NCBI RefSeq assembly: GCF_000196235.1
Contig: NC_008541.1
Location: forward strand, 1,364,001 to 1,428,000
Source of the DNA: Arthrobacter sp. FB24
GTDB taxonomy: Bacteria > Actinomycetota > Actinomycetes > Actinomycetales > Micrococcaceae
DNA length: 64,000 nt
Direction of reading: 5' to 3'
Of the stretch, positions 1 through 8,714 are shown piece by piece. Within the stretch, counting starts at the first letter, position 1; each line of letters starts with the position of its first letter. The notes under the pieces were generated by a model. That model was not told the origin of the DNA. It saw only the letters and a program-made list of their open reading frames with translations, and made no database searches. The position numbers and the translations under genes were made by a program.

Positions 1-215
1 ACGAGGCCGGCGATGCCGATTGCCGCTGTGGCGGCGCCAAGCACCAGTGAGACGGACACCAGGACGACGTGGACCGTGAGGAACCTGGTCGCCTTCCCGG
101 CCGAGTCACGTGCCCTCGGATCCTTCATCACCCGCTTGAGGAACTGCGGCCAGACCACCAGGGACCAGACTCCGGCAATGACCAGGACCCAGGCCAGGGC
201 AACGGGAAGCTGCAT
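1..215 (-). CDS. SCO4848-type small membrane protein (3' end cut off by window)
   Basis: The reading frame starts at ATG 215 and runs off the window after about 71 codons. The visible protein begins MQLPVALAWVLVIAGVWSLV and has two hydrophobic segments (about residues 4-22 and 48-70) flanking a basic stretch. The W-x-L-V-V-W-P-F pattern near the N-terminus and the overall size resemble the short SCO4848 family of actinobacterial membrane proteins, whose role is unknown to me. It starts only 3 bases after the stop of the DUF2505 gene, so it is probably the third gene of an operon. The family call rests on memory of the pattern and the true length cannot be seen. Confidence 0.6.
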   Translation of the reverse strand, partial: MQLPVALAWVLVIAGVWSLVVWPQFLKRVMKDPRARDSAGKATRFLTVHVVLVSVSLVLGAATAAIGIAGL

Positions 216-218
216 GGG

Positions 219-716
219 TCAGTGGCTTTCGAGCCAGGCCTGCGCCTGCTGTGACTGGATGTTCAAGGCCTTGCCCACCATGGGCTCGGCAGCATCGGCA
301 ATCTTGCCGCCCAGGAACGGAACCGAGGATGTCACATTGCCCTCGAGCTCCACACGGGTGCTGGCACCGTCGGCCACCAGCCGCTGCACGGCGCTGACGT
401 CCAGCGGGGCACCTGCGATCTTCAGGCTGATGTTGCTCTGCCGTGAGCCGTCGGCGGCAGGGGCTTCCCAGGTCTCAAGCTGGGTGACGGTGAGACGCTC
501 GCCCACGAATTTGCGGGCAATTTCCGGCAACCGGGTGGTGGGCAGGGTGCGCACCGAGGTGGTGCTGAAAGCGCCGGCAACATCGCCGTCGACCTTGAAT
601 GATTCAAGGGTTCCGCCCACCAGTTCACTGGTGTGGCGCTGGAAGTCTTCATTGGCGAACACAGCCGTTACGCGGTCAACGCTGTGCGGCAGGGTGGTGG
701 AAGCACTCAGTGCCAT
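219..716 (-). CDS. DUF2505 family protein (SRPBCC-like)
   Basis: This is a soluble protein of 165 residues starting MALSASTTLPHSVDRV. The opening phrase about a field, the pairing of 'HSVDRVTAVFANEDF' with a later 'LEGNVTSSVPFLGGKIADAAEP', and the small size fit the DUF2505 family, whose members are predicted to have a START/SRPBCC-like lipid- or ligand-binding fold. A GGAGG sits 5 bases before ATG 716, so the longer frame (to 749) was rejected. No signal peptide or membrane segment is seen. It lies 53 bases after the SDR gene and 3 bases before the SCO4848-type gene on the same strand. Its ligand is unknown. Confidence 0.75.
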   Translation of the reverse strand: MALSASTTLPHSVDRVTAVFANEDFQRHTSELVGGTLESFKVDGDVAGAFSTTSVRTLPTTRLPEIARKFVGERLTVTQLETWEAPAADGSRQSNISLKIAGAPLDVSAVQRLVADGASTRVELEGNVTSSVPFLGGKIADAAEPMVGKALNIQSQQAQAWLESH

Positions 717-769
717 TGTTCCTCCATTGGGGTTGGGGGTATGGGGCATCGGTTTTTGCCTCCCACATC

Positions 770-2266
770 CTATGCGGTGGACCCTGCGGACTCCGATTCG
801 GCTTCCGCCAGCTTTTGCGCAGCCGCCGTGATGTTGTGTGACATCGCCGGAAAAATGACGCTGTGAAACGGCAATACGGCGAGCCAGTACAGCTTGCCGC
901 TGAGACCCTTCGGGAAGAAGATGGCGCGCTGGCGGTAGCGGCTGCCCGTGCCTTCCGGTTCGACCGACAGCTCCAGCCAGGCACGGCCGGGGGCGCGCAT
1001 TTCCGCGCGGAGCCGCAGCAGCCGGCCGCGGTCAATACGCTCTGCACGCCACCAGTCCACCACCTCGCCCTCGGCAAGCAGATGGGGGTGCCTGCGGCCG
1101 CGGAGCAGCCCGGCCCCTCCGGTCAGTTTGTCCAGCCAGCCGCGGACCTGCCATGCCAGCGGCAGGGAGTACCAGCCGTTGCGGCCCCCGATCCCCTCGA
1201 TGATGGTCCAGACATACTTGGGGTCCACCGGGCTGGAGTAGCTTCGCTCGTCGACGTACACCCGGTAGCCGGCCCAGTCCGGGTCGCTAGGCAAAGGATC
1301 GGCGTCCGCGCCGGCGCTGGCCCAGGTGGTTTCCACCTGGGCGTCGCGTTCCTTGCCCAGGGCGAGGGACACGGCACGGCGGTAAGGTGTCAGGCCGCCC
1401 TCGGGCAGCGGAATGTAGTCGTCGATGTCGTGCTCGCGCGCCACCGCGTCGTGTTGGAGTGATTCGACGAGCGGCAACGACATGGAGAGGGGGATGGGCG
1501 TGGTCAGGGCCACCCACATCCCGGCGAGTTTCGGTGCCGGGATGGGCAGGGCAAGCACCACCCGGTAGGGCAGGCCGGCCTCGGCCGCGTACTCCTTCAT
1601 CATTCCGGCGTAGGTAAGGACCTGCCGGCACCCGATGTCGAAAGTGCGGTTAATGTGCCCTTCCAGCGACGCTGCCGCAACGAGGTAGTAGAGCACGTCC
1701 CTGACAGCGATTGCCTCGATCCGGTTCCGCACCCAGCTCGGCGCGGGCATCAGGGGGAGGGTCTCCGAGAGGTGCCGGATCATCTCGAAAGAGGCTGAAC
1801 CGGAACCGATCACCACTCCCGCCTGGAACACCACTGCGTCCACCGGACTCGCGAGGAAGACCTTGCCCACGGCCTCGCGGGAGCGCATGTGGGTTGAGAG
1901 TTCCGCGCCTTCCGGGTGCAGGCCGCCGAGGTAGACGATCCTCTCCACCCCGGCGTCTTCTGCCGCCTTCGCGGCGGTCTCCGCCATCGCCTTCTCTTTG
2001 GCTTCGAAGCCGGCGCCGGTAGCCATGGAGTGGACCAGGTAATAGAGCACGTCGACGCCCTCCAGCGCCTCCCGGAGCATGTCGCCGTCGTCGAGGCTGC
2101 CCTGGATGACCTCCACCTTGTCCAGCCACGGAACGCCGGCGATCTTCGCCGGAGTCCGGACCACGACTTTCACGGTGTGTCCGGCCTCAAGGAGACGGGG
2201 AACCAGACGCCCGCCGATATAACCGGTGGCACCGGTGACAAGCACGGTTTTCGGGATGCCGTTCAT
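770..2266 (-). CDS. NAD(P)-binding SDR-family protein with C-terminal DUF2867
   Basis: The 498-residue protein opens with MNGIPKTVLVTGATGYIGGR. It contains the TGATGYIGG nucleotide-binding loop of atypical (NmrA/epimerase-type) short-chain dehydrogenases, then 'YYLVHSM' near residue 80. The C-terminal 150 residues (from about 'RSYSSPVDPKYVWTIIEGIGG') match DUF2867. This two-domain form is widespread in actinobacteria; its substrate is unknown. ATG 2266 was chosen because AAGGAG precedes it by 6 bases and the Rossmann motif starts at once; the frame upstream to 2461 is spurious. It is divergent from the peroxidase gene and heads a probable three-gene operon. Confidence 0.85.
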   Translation of the reverse strand: MNGIPKTVLVTGATGYIGGRLVPRLLEAGHTVKVVVRTPAKIAGVPWLDKVEVIQGSLDDGDMLREALEGVDVLYYLVHSMATGAGFEAKEKAMAETAAKAAEDAGVERIVYLGGLHPEGAELSTHMRSREAVGKVFLASPVDAVVFQAGVVIGSGSASFEMIRHLSETLPLMPAPSWVRNRIEAIAVRDVLYYLVAAASLEGHINRTFDIGCRQVLTYAGMMKEYAAEAGLPYRVVLALPIPAPKLAGMWVALTTPIPLSMSLPLVESLQHDAVAREHDIDDYIPLPEGGLTPYRRAVSLALGKERDAQVETTWASAGADADPLPSDPDWAGYRVYVDERSYSSPVDPKYVWTIIEGIGGRNGWYSLPLAWQVRGWLDKLTGGAGLLRGRRHPHLLAEGEVVDWWRAERIDRGRLLRLRAEMRAPGRAWLELSVEPEGTGSRYRQRAIFFPKGLSGKLYWLAVLPFHSVIFPAMSHNITAAAQKLAEAESESAGSTA

Positions 2267-2423
2267 TTGGATCTCCTTGGAACGAAAGCGGAGTGCGTCG
2301 GTGCACAGCCAGCTTAGCAATCCAAGTTTTTCCAAAGGACGCTGACCGATGCTGGGGCCATTCAGTGAACCGGGCGACCACGTAGAGGGGGGAGCCGGTA
2401 CGAACTCGATGGAGGAAAACGAC

Positions 2424-5400
2424 ATGGCTAAACATCGCAAGTCCCGAAAGGGGGACGGCACGCCTCATCCGCAGGGCCCGGCGGCCGGCGTGACCCGCAA
2501 GGTCACCGCCGGTGCGCTGGCCCTTCTGATCGGGGCGGGGGTTGTCCCCTCAGTTCTGGCACCAGCCGCTTCCGCGGCTCCGACGGGCCAGGGATTCACC
2601 CTCAATGCCGGCGATATGCGGTTCATTCTCAAGCAGATCAAAATCGCCGAAAACAACGCCACCAGAGAGGACGCACAGGGGAACGACGTTCCCGGCCAGC
2701 CGCTCCTGGGCGACGGCCCCAACCAGGTGGCCAGCCCGTTGCTGCCTTACGGCCTGCGGACCGTTGACGGTACCGACAACAACCTGGTGGCCGGCCAAAG
2801 CGGCTACGGCTCCGCCAGCCGTGAGTTCCCCCGGTTGTCGGACCCGGAATGGCGCACGTCGTCCGGCGGACAGAACTACGAATCCGTCAACGCCAACGTC
2901 ACCGATAACGGCCCGCGCTTCGTCAGCAACGTCATTGTGGACCAGACCGCAACCAACCCCGCAGCTGTAGCCGCGGCCGGCAAGGCGCACCGAACGGTCA
3001 ACGACGGCCCCACGGCCGTGCCCTGCGACGGCAACGGACTTCCGGAAAACTGCGTGCCCGAGGGAGAGACCCTCGACATTCCCAACGTCACCACGGACTT
3101 CGGCCTTTCGCCGCCCTACAACGGCATGTTCGCGCTCTTTGGCCAGTTCTTCGACCACGGCGTGGATTTCACCAAGAAGACCAAGAACTACGTCATGATG
3201 CCGTTGTCTCCGGACGACCCGTTATATGTTCCGGGCGGGCGCACCAACTTCATGCTGCTGAACAGGGCGGAGAACCAGCCCGGTCCTGACGGCGTCCTGG
3301 GAACAGCCGACGACGAGCAGAACGCCACCAACACGGACTCTCCGTGGGTGGACCAGAGCCAGACGTATTCCTCGCATTCGTCCCACCAGGTGTTCCTGCG
3401 CGAATACACCCTGAATGAAAACGGCGATCCCGTGTCCACCGGCGAGCTCATCGAGGGCGAACCCGGCGGCATGGCAACATGGGCCCGTATCAAGGAACAG
3501 GCCCGGACGATGCTGGGGCTTGAACTGTCGGACGTTGACGTGGCGGACATTCCCAAGCTGGCCACCGACCAGTACGGCCGGTTCCTGCGCGGGCCGAACG
3601 GACTCCCGCAGTACGAGACCGCTACCGGGCGCGTTGAAGGAAACCTGGCGGCTCCGGTGGCACCGCCGGCCAACGTGGAACGGATCGGCATCGCCTTCCT
3701 GGACGACATCGGCCACAACGCGGCGCCCTTCAACTCCCAGACCGGGGCCCCGCTGCAGCCGGATGACGACGAGGACGTCAACGGCGTCAACGAGCCGCGC
3801 CCGGCCGGCCGCTATGACGATGAAATGCTGGACAAGCACTTCGTTGCCGGTGACGGCCGCGTCAACGAGAACATCGGCCTGACGGCGATCCACCAGGTGT
3901 TCCACTCCGAGCACAACCGCCTGGTGGGCTACATGGAGGAGCTTCTCACTTCACAGAACCTCGACCTCAACGAATGGAAGCTTCCCAACGGGCAGTGGAA
4001 CGGTGAACGGCTGTTCCAGGCGGCACGCTATGTGACCGAGATGGAGTACCAGCACATCGTGTTCGAGGACTTTGCCCGCAAGATCCAGCCCGGCATCAAC
4101 GGTTTCAACGTCTTTACGCAGTCGGACACCGGCATCGACCCCGCCATCCAGGCGGAGTTTGCCCACGCCACCTACCGGTTCGGCCACTCGATGCTCACCG
4201 AAACCGTTGACCGCAAGCTCAACGACGGCACGGATATCGGGATGCCGCTGCTGGACGCGTTCCTCAACCCGCCGGCCTACTACGAGAGCACTGCGGGAAC
4301 CCTGAATCCCAAGCAGGCAGCCGGTGCCATCGCCATGGGGATGACGGACCAGGTTGGTGCGGAACTCGACGAGTTCGTGACCGACACCCTGCGGAACAAC
4401 GTCCTCGGCCTGCCCCTGGACCTTGCCTCGCTGAACCTTGCCCGCGGCCGGGACACGGGCATCCCGTCCCTGAACAACTTCCGCACCCAGCTGTACGCCA
4501 GCACCGGCGAGTCCTCGCTGAAGCCCTACACCAGCTGGGTGGATTTCGGCCAGAATCTGAAGCACCCGGATTCCGTGGTCAACTTCATGGCCGCTTACGG
4601 CACCCATGAGACGATCACCGCGGCAGCGTCCATCACGGACAAGCGCGCAGCGGCCCAGCGGCTGTTCGACATGGACACCGCTGACCCTGCCACTCCCGCG
4701 GACTCCTACGACTTCGTCAACAGCGCCGGAGCCTGGGCATCGCAGCCCAGCGGCCTGAACAACGTGGACCTGTGGGTGGGCGGCCTCGCGGAGCGCCAGA
4801 ACCTCTTCGGCGGACTCCTGGGCTCCACGTTCAACTACATCTTTGAACGCCAGATGACGGACCTGCAGGACGGGGACCGGCTGTACTACCTGTCGCGCAC
4901 CTCGGGACTGAACCTCCGCACGCAGCTGGAAGGCAACTCGCTGGCAGAGCTGATCATGCGCAACACGGATGCGGAAGCCCTCAAGGCGGACGTCTTCGGC
5001 GTGGCGGACTGCGAGTTCGAGCTCGGCCGCATCACCGCAGGCACCGGAAACTCCGTGGCGGACGACCCGGCCTCCGCCTGCGACGAATCCGCCCTCCTCA
5101 TGAGGATGTCGGACGGCACGATTCGGTACCGCGTCAGCAACACCGTGGACCGTCCGGGCCTCAACGCCCAGTCCACCTTCAACGGCACCGCTCTCGGTGA
5201 CCGGATCTGGGGCGGCATCGACAACGATACGTTCTGGGGCAACGACGGCCAGGACATCATCGAAGGCAATGACGGTGCCGACACTGTCCTTGGCGGTGAC
5301 GGAAACGACCGGATCACGGACTCGCACGGCGACGACGTCCTGAAGGGCGGCAACGGAAACGACGCCATCGACGCCGGCCCGGGCCTGGACATCATCATGT

Positions 5401-7301
5401 CCGGAGATGGCGACGACTTCTCCAACGGCGGCCTCAACGGCAACGAGACGTTCGCCGGCGAAGGCAACGACCTGGTCCTTGCCGGCGACGGACCGGACAC
5501 GGTATTCGGCGGCGGGGGCGATGACTGGCAGGAAGGCGGTAACTCCAACGACCTGCTGCAGGGCGATAGCGGCGCACCGTTCTTCGACGACATCAACGCT
5601 CCGGGCCATGACGTCCTGACCGGCGGTTCCGGCGAAGACGACTACGACGCCGAAGGCGGCGACGACGTGATGGTCGCCGGCCCCGGCATCGAACGCAACC
5701 ACGGAGTGTTCGGCTTCGACTGGGTTACGCACGCACGCTCTGTCGAACCGGCCGATTCGGACATGCGCCAGATCATCGTCGACGGCCCGAACGCCCTCAA
5801 GGACCGTTTCCTCCTGGTCGAGGCGCTCTCCGGCTGGGACAAGGACGACGTTCTCCGCGGCGACGACGAGGTGCCGTCCGTGCCCAACACCGAGGTCAAC
5901 GTCGAAGGCCTCAGCAACGAACTGGACGCAGCCGGTATTGCCCGGATCAGCGGCCTGGCCGGCCTGCTGCCTGCGGGTGCCACCACCTTCGGAGCCGGCA
6001 ACATCATCATTGGCGGCTCCGGCAGCGACCAGATCTGGGGCAACGGCGCCGATGACATCATCGACGGCGACAAATGGCTCAACGTCCGGCTCAGCGTCCT
6101 CGACGGACCGGGCGGCTCCGAGATCAGGACCGCGACGTCGCTGACCGAACTCCAGGCGGACATCATGGCCGGGTCCATCGATCCCGGCAACGTGGAGATC
6201 GTCCGGGAAATCCTCGCCAGCCCTGGCGAGGCCGACGTCGACACGGCAGTGTTCTCCGGCGCCCGGAATGAGTACCAGATCAGCACTGTCGGGGGAGTCA
6301 CCACCGTGGCCCACACCGGCGGAACCGGCGCCGACGGCACGGACCGGATCACCAACGTTGAACAGTTGAGGTTCACCGACCAGACCGTGAACCTCGTTCC
6401 GGCTGTCATCCAGGCTCCGGCCGCTCCTCTGATTGGAACGGCCGTGGCGGGAAACACCTCGGCGACGGTGGCCTTCGCGGCGCCGGCAGGCGGGTTCCCC
6501 GCTGACTCCTTCAGCATTGTGGTGCGCACCGGCACCACCGTGGTCAGGACCATCGACGGAGTTCCCGGCAGCGCAACCAGCCATCAGGTCACCGGACTGA
6601 GCAACGGTACGGCCTACAACTTCCAGGTCCGGGCGGTCAATTCAGCCGGCGAAAGCCCGCTGTCGGCAGCATCCAACGAGGTGACACCGCGCGTACCGGC
6701 CTACGTGCCGCCGGCGGTATCACCGTTTGCCGATGTTTCCACCAACCAGCTCTACTACCTGGAGATGGCGTGGCTGGCGGATCAGGGCATTTCCACCGGC
6801 TGGACGGAAGCCAACGGTACGGTGACCTACCGGCCGCTGCAGTCCATCAGCCGTGACGCCATGGCAGCCTTCCTCTACCGGATGGCCGGCTCGCCGGAGT
6901 TCACTGCCCCGGCGGTGTCGCCGTTCGCGGATGTGTCCACGGGCCAGCAGTTCTATAAGGAGATGGCGTGGTTGGCGGATCAGGGCATTTCCACGGGCTG
7001 GACGGAGGCCAACGGTACGGTGACCTACCGGCCGCTGCAGTCCATCAGCCGTGACGCCATGGCAGCCTTCCTCTACCGGGCGGCCGGCTCGCCGGCGTTC
7101 ACTGCCCCGGCGGTGTCGCCGTTCGCGGATGTGTCCACGGGCCAGCAGTTCTACAAGGAGATGGCGTGGTTGGCGGACCAGGGCATTTCCACGGGCTGGA
7201 CGGAGGCCAACGGTACGGTGACCTACCGGCCGCTGCAGCCGATCAGCCGTGACGCCATGGCAGCCTTCCTCTACAGGATGAGCAACCGGGCGGCCGGCTA
7301 G
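2424..7301 (+). CDS. Secreted multidomain haem peroxidase with RTX-like, FN3 and SLH-like repeats
   Basis: A 1,625-residue exported protein. A basic start (MAKHRKSRKGDG) is followed by a hydrophobic stretch and an ASA-type cleavage site near residue 50. Residues about 170-870 form an animal-type haem peroxidase domain: the distal His is in GQFFDHGVDF (His245) and the proximal His in YRFGHSM (His588). About 930-1075 hold glycine/aspartate repeats of the RTX type (GGDGNDRI, GGNGNDAI) that would bind calcium. About 1330-1423 is a fibronectin III domain, and 1430-1622 three SLH-like repeats that suggest cell-wall attachment. ATG 2424 has GGAGG 8 bases upstream; the frame opening at 2349 has no ribosome site. 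Likely role: an extracellular oxidase or halide peroxidase held at the cell surface; the substrate is unknown. A strong terminator follows. Confidence 0.88.
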   Translation: MAKHRKSRKGDGTPHPQGPAAGVTRKVTAGALALLIGAGVVPSVLAPAASAAPTGQGFTLNAGDMRFILKQIKIAENNATREDAQGNDVPGQPLLGDGPNQVASPLLPYGLRTVDGTDNNLVAGQSGYGSASREFPRLSDPEWRTSSGGQNYESVNANVTDNGPRFVSNVIVDQTATNPAAVAAAGKAHRTVNDGPTAVPCDGNGLPENCVPEGETLDIPNVTTDFGLSPPYNGMFALFGQFFDHGVDFTKKTKNYVMMPLSPDDPLYVPGGRTNFMLLNRAENQPGPDGVLGTADDEQNATNTDSPWVDQSQTYSSHSSHQVFLREYTLNENGDPVSTGELIEGEPGGMATWARIKEQARTMLGLELSDVDVADIPKLATDQYGRFLRGPNGLPQYETATGRVEGNLAAPVAPPANVERIGIAFLDDIGHNAAPFNSQTGAPLQPDDDEDVNGVNEPRPAGRYDDEMLDKHFVAGDGRVNENIGLTAIHQVFHSEHNRLVGYMEELLTSQNLDLNEWKLPNGQWNGERLFQAARYVTEMEYQHIVFEDFARKIQPGINGFNVFTQSDTGIDPAIQAEFAHATYRFGHSMLTETVDRKLNDGTDIGMPLLDAFLNPPAYYESTAGTLNPKQAAGAIAMGMTDQVGAELDEFVTDTLRNNVLGLPLDLASLNLARGRDTGIPSLNNFRTQLYASTGESSLKPYTSWVDFGQNLKHPDSVVNFMAAYGTHETITAAASITDKRAAAQRLFDMDTADPATPADSYDFVNSAGAWASQPSGLNNVDLWVGGLAERQNLFGGLLGSTFNYIFERQMTDLQDGDRLYYLSRTSGLNLRTQLEGNSLAELIMRNTDAEALKADVFGVADCEFELGRITAGTGNSVADDPASACDESALLMRMSDGTIRYRVSNTVDRPGLNAQSTFNGTALGDRIWGGIDNDTFWGNDGQDIIEGNDGADTVLGGDGNDRITDSHGDDVLKGGNGNDAIDAGPGLDIIMSGDGDDFSNGGLNGNETFAGEGNDLVLAGDGPDTVFGGGGDDWQEGGNSNDLLQGDSGAPFFDDINAPGHDVLTGGSGEDDYDAEGGDDVMVAGPGIERNHGVFGFDWVTHARSVEPADSDMRQIIVDGPNALKDRFLLVEALSGWDKDDVLRGDDEVPSVPNTEVNVEGLSNELDAAGIARISGLAGLLPAGATTFGAGNIIIGGSGSDQIWGNGADDIIDGDKWLNVRLSVLDGPGGSEIRTATSLTELQADIMAGSIDPGNVEIVREILASPGEADVDTAVFSGARNEYQISTVGGVTTVAHTGGTGADGTDRITNVEQLRFTDQTVNLVPAVIQAPAAPLIGTAVAGNTSATVAFAAPAGGFPADSFSIVVRTGTTVVRTIDGVPGSATSHQVTGLSNGTAYNFQVRAVNSAGESPLSAASNEVTPRVPAYVPPAVSPFADVSTNQLYYLEMAWLADQGISTGWTEANGTVTYRPLQSISRDAMAAFLYRMAGSPEFTAPAVSPFADVSTGQQFYKEMAWLADQGISTGWTEANGTVTYRPLQSISRDAMAAFLYRAAGSPAFTAPAVSPFADVSTGQQFYKEMAWLADQGISTGWTEANGTVTYRPLQPISRDAMAAFLYRMSNRAAG
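6714..7299 (+). repeat. Three tandem 198-bp repeats encoding SLH-like modules
   Basis: Copies begin at 6714, 6912 and 7110, an exact 198-bp (66-residue) period. Each encodes FADVST...FYKEMAWLADQGISTGW...SISRDAMAAFLYR, which follows the SLH pattern. Copies 2 and 3 differ at only a few bases, while copy 1 is slightly more diverged, so the last duplication looks recent. Unequal recombination could change the copy number. Confidence 0.9.
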
Positions 7302-7318
7302 CACCAGTTCCGTCCATA

Positions 7319-7361
7319 GCCAAAGGCAGGCTCCGGAGGATTCCGGGGCCTGCCTTTTGGC
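7319..7361 (+). terminator. Rho-independent terminator of the peroxidase gene
   Basis: The arms GCCAAAGGCAGGC and GCCTGCCTTTTGGC enclose an inner CCGG-AGGATT-CCGG loop 18 bases after the stop codon. The stem itself contains the T-run, as is common in high-GC actinomycetes. Confidence 0.8.
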
Positions 7362-7636
7362 TGTCATTCGTCACTCCTTACCCGTTTCGGACGGTACTCA
7401 GCCAGAGGTAACTCCATTCACTCCCCTTACTTGTTTTTATTCCTGCTTCGTCGGCCGGAATACCCGGAGGCCGGCAGCTAGATACCTGTCTTTTACGCTC
7501 CCGAAAAGACAGGTATGTGAATGGCTTGGAGGCATTTCCTGACCATGGCACGGTGGATTTGTAAAGCCGGACCGGGAGCATCGCACCGCTGCCTGGTCCT
7601 TGCGGAAGACGCGTGTTTGGCGTTTACCTGGGGAAA
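7362..7636. other. Gene-poor stretch before the BTAD regulator
   Basis: No credible gene is seen between the peroxidase terminator and the BTAD gene. The stretch has lower GC than its surroundings and holds one striking feature, the perfect inverted repeat at 7482-7516, so it is probably the promoter/leader of the regulator gene. The short frames that cross it do not show codon bias. Confidence 0.6.
7482..7516. promoter_or_regulatory. Perfect 13-bp inverted repeat, candidate operator or RNA hairpin
   Basis: ATACCTGTCTTTT (7482-7494) is followed by a 9-base spacer and AAAAGACAGGTAT (7504-7516). The arms are perfectly complementary. There is no T-run after it and no gene ends just before it, so a terminator is unlikely. 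Its place 120 bp before the BTAD regulator suggests an operator or a leader hairpin. Confidence 0.6.
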
Positions 7637-8587
7637 ATGGAGAACATCGTGGGGACAACTCCTGAATTGTCAAAATCAATATCTGTCCGATTGTTCGGAA
7701 TGTTTGAAATTCGGCGCAATGGGGCGTTGCTGGCCGCGGCCGACATCGGCGGATGCAAACCGCGGCATATTCTGGAAGTCCTGTTGCTGAATTTAGGCAG
7801 CCCGGTATCCAAAAGCCGCATCATAGAAATTCTCTGGGGTTCCAGCGCCGGCGGCGGAACGACCGCGACGCTGGAGAGCTACGTGTGCGGAATCCGGCGG
7901 GTAATCCAGCCGGGCGACACCAGGAACGGTCCGCTCCGCACGGCCAACGGCGGTTATGTCCTGGACCCCTCGCTGGTGGACCTGGACCTGTGGACGTTCC
8001 GCCGGCTGGTGCGGGATGCCGGCCAGGCAGATCCCCGGGACGCGTATGCCATGCTGACGGAGGCCCTGCGGCTATCCGCCGATCCGCTGCTCGGGTCAGA
8101 GCTGGCCTCCGACTGGGCCGATGAAGCCAGGACGCGGCTCAGCGCCGAACGGGTGGAGGCCCAGGTCCTGGCCGCAGAAACAGCGGTCCTGCTTAACCGC
8201 CCCACTGAGTCCGTGTTCTGGGCGCAGTCGGCGGTGGCATGCGATCCCCTCAACGAACGGGCCTGGACCGTGCTGGTGACGGGCTACGAACTGTCCGGGC
8301 TTCCGGCCGAAGGCCTGTCTGCCTATGCCCGGTGCCGAAGGATATTCGACCGGGACCTGGGCTGCGCGCCGGGTCCGGCGCTTCAGGCGGCGCACCTGCG
8401 GCTCCTCCGCCGGCGCGCCGAGGCGGATGTGGAGCTGACAGAAGCACTGGCTGCCCTGCTGTACCTGGGCGAGTCAATGAAAGGAACCCGCCACGGACAG
8501 GAACCCGGCGCGGATCCCGTGTTCACCCGGGAGAACGCCGGACGCATCCTTGATTCCTTTCTGCAGCGCGCCCGGGCCGCGGTCTGA
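7637..8587 (+). CDS. Orphan SARP/AfsR-type regulator with BTAD domain
   Basis: The protein (about 316 residues) starts MENIVGTTPELSKSISVRLF. Residues about 15-100 form an OmpR-like winged helix ('ISVRLFGMFEIRRNG...PRHILEVLLLNLGSPVSKSRIIEILWG...LESYVCGIRRVI...GGYVL'), and about 105-260 form the helical bacterial transcriptional activator domain ('LDLWTFRRLV...LNERAWTVLVTGYELSGLPAEGLSAYARCRRIF...GPALQAAHLRLLR'). This is the short SARP form without NTPase or TPR modules; such proteins usually activate secondary metabolite or surface genes. Nothing biosynthetic lies next to it, so its target is unknown; the preceding peroxidase is a possibility. Start is uncertain: ATG 7637 or GTG 7649, the latter having GGAGA upstream. 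Confidence 0.8.
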   Translation: MENIVGTTPELSKSISVRLFGMFEIRRNGALLAAADIGGCKPRHILEVLLLNLGSPVSKSRIIEILWGSSAGGGTTATLESYVCGIRRVIQPGDTRNGPLRTANGGYVLDPSLVDLDLWTFRRLVRDAGQADPRDAYAMLTEALRLSADPLLGSELASDWADEARTRLSAERVEAQVLAAETAVLLNRPTESVFWAQSAVACDPLNERAWTVLVTGYELSGLPAEGLSAYARCRRIFDRDLGCAPGPALQAAHLRLLRRRAEADVELTEALAALLYLGESMKGTRHGQEPGADPVFTRENAGRILDSFLQRARAAV

Positions 8588-8714
8588 CGCCCTCGTACAC
8601 AGGCAATCGCACGCAGGCTCCGCGGTCGCGGTAGGCTGGGAAGACCCGGGATTCTCGCGAATTTCGGGTTTTCGTGTTGCCTGCTTTCCCGTGATCATTT
8701 CAGGAGCTTCTGCC

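Noticed and set aside
3951..6584. 877-codon open frame on the minus strand inside the peroxidase gene
   Set aside because: It mirrors the codon bias of the plus-strand gene, has no recognisable motif or ribosome site, and the plus strand has clear domains throughout.
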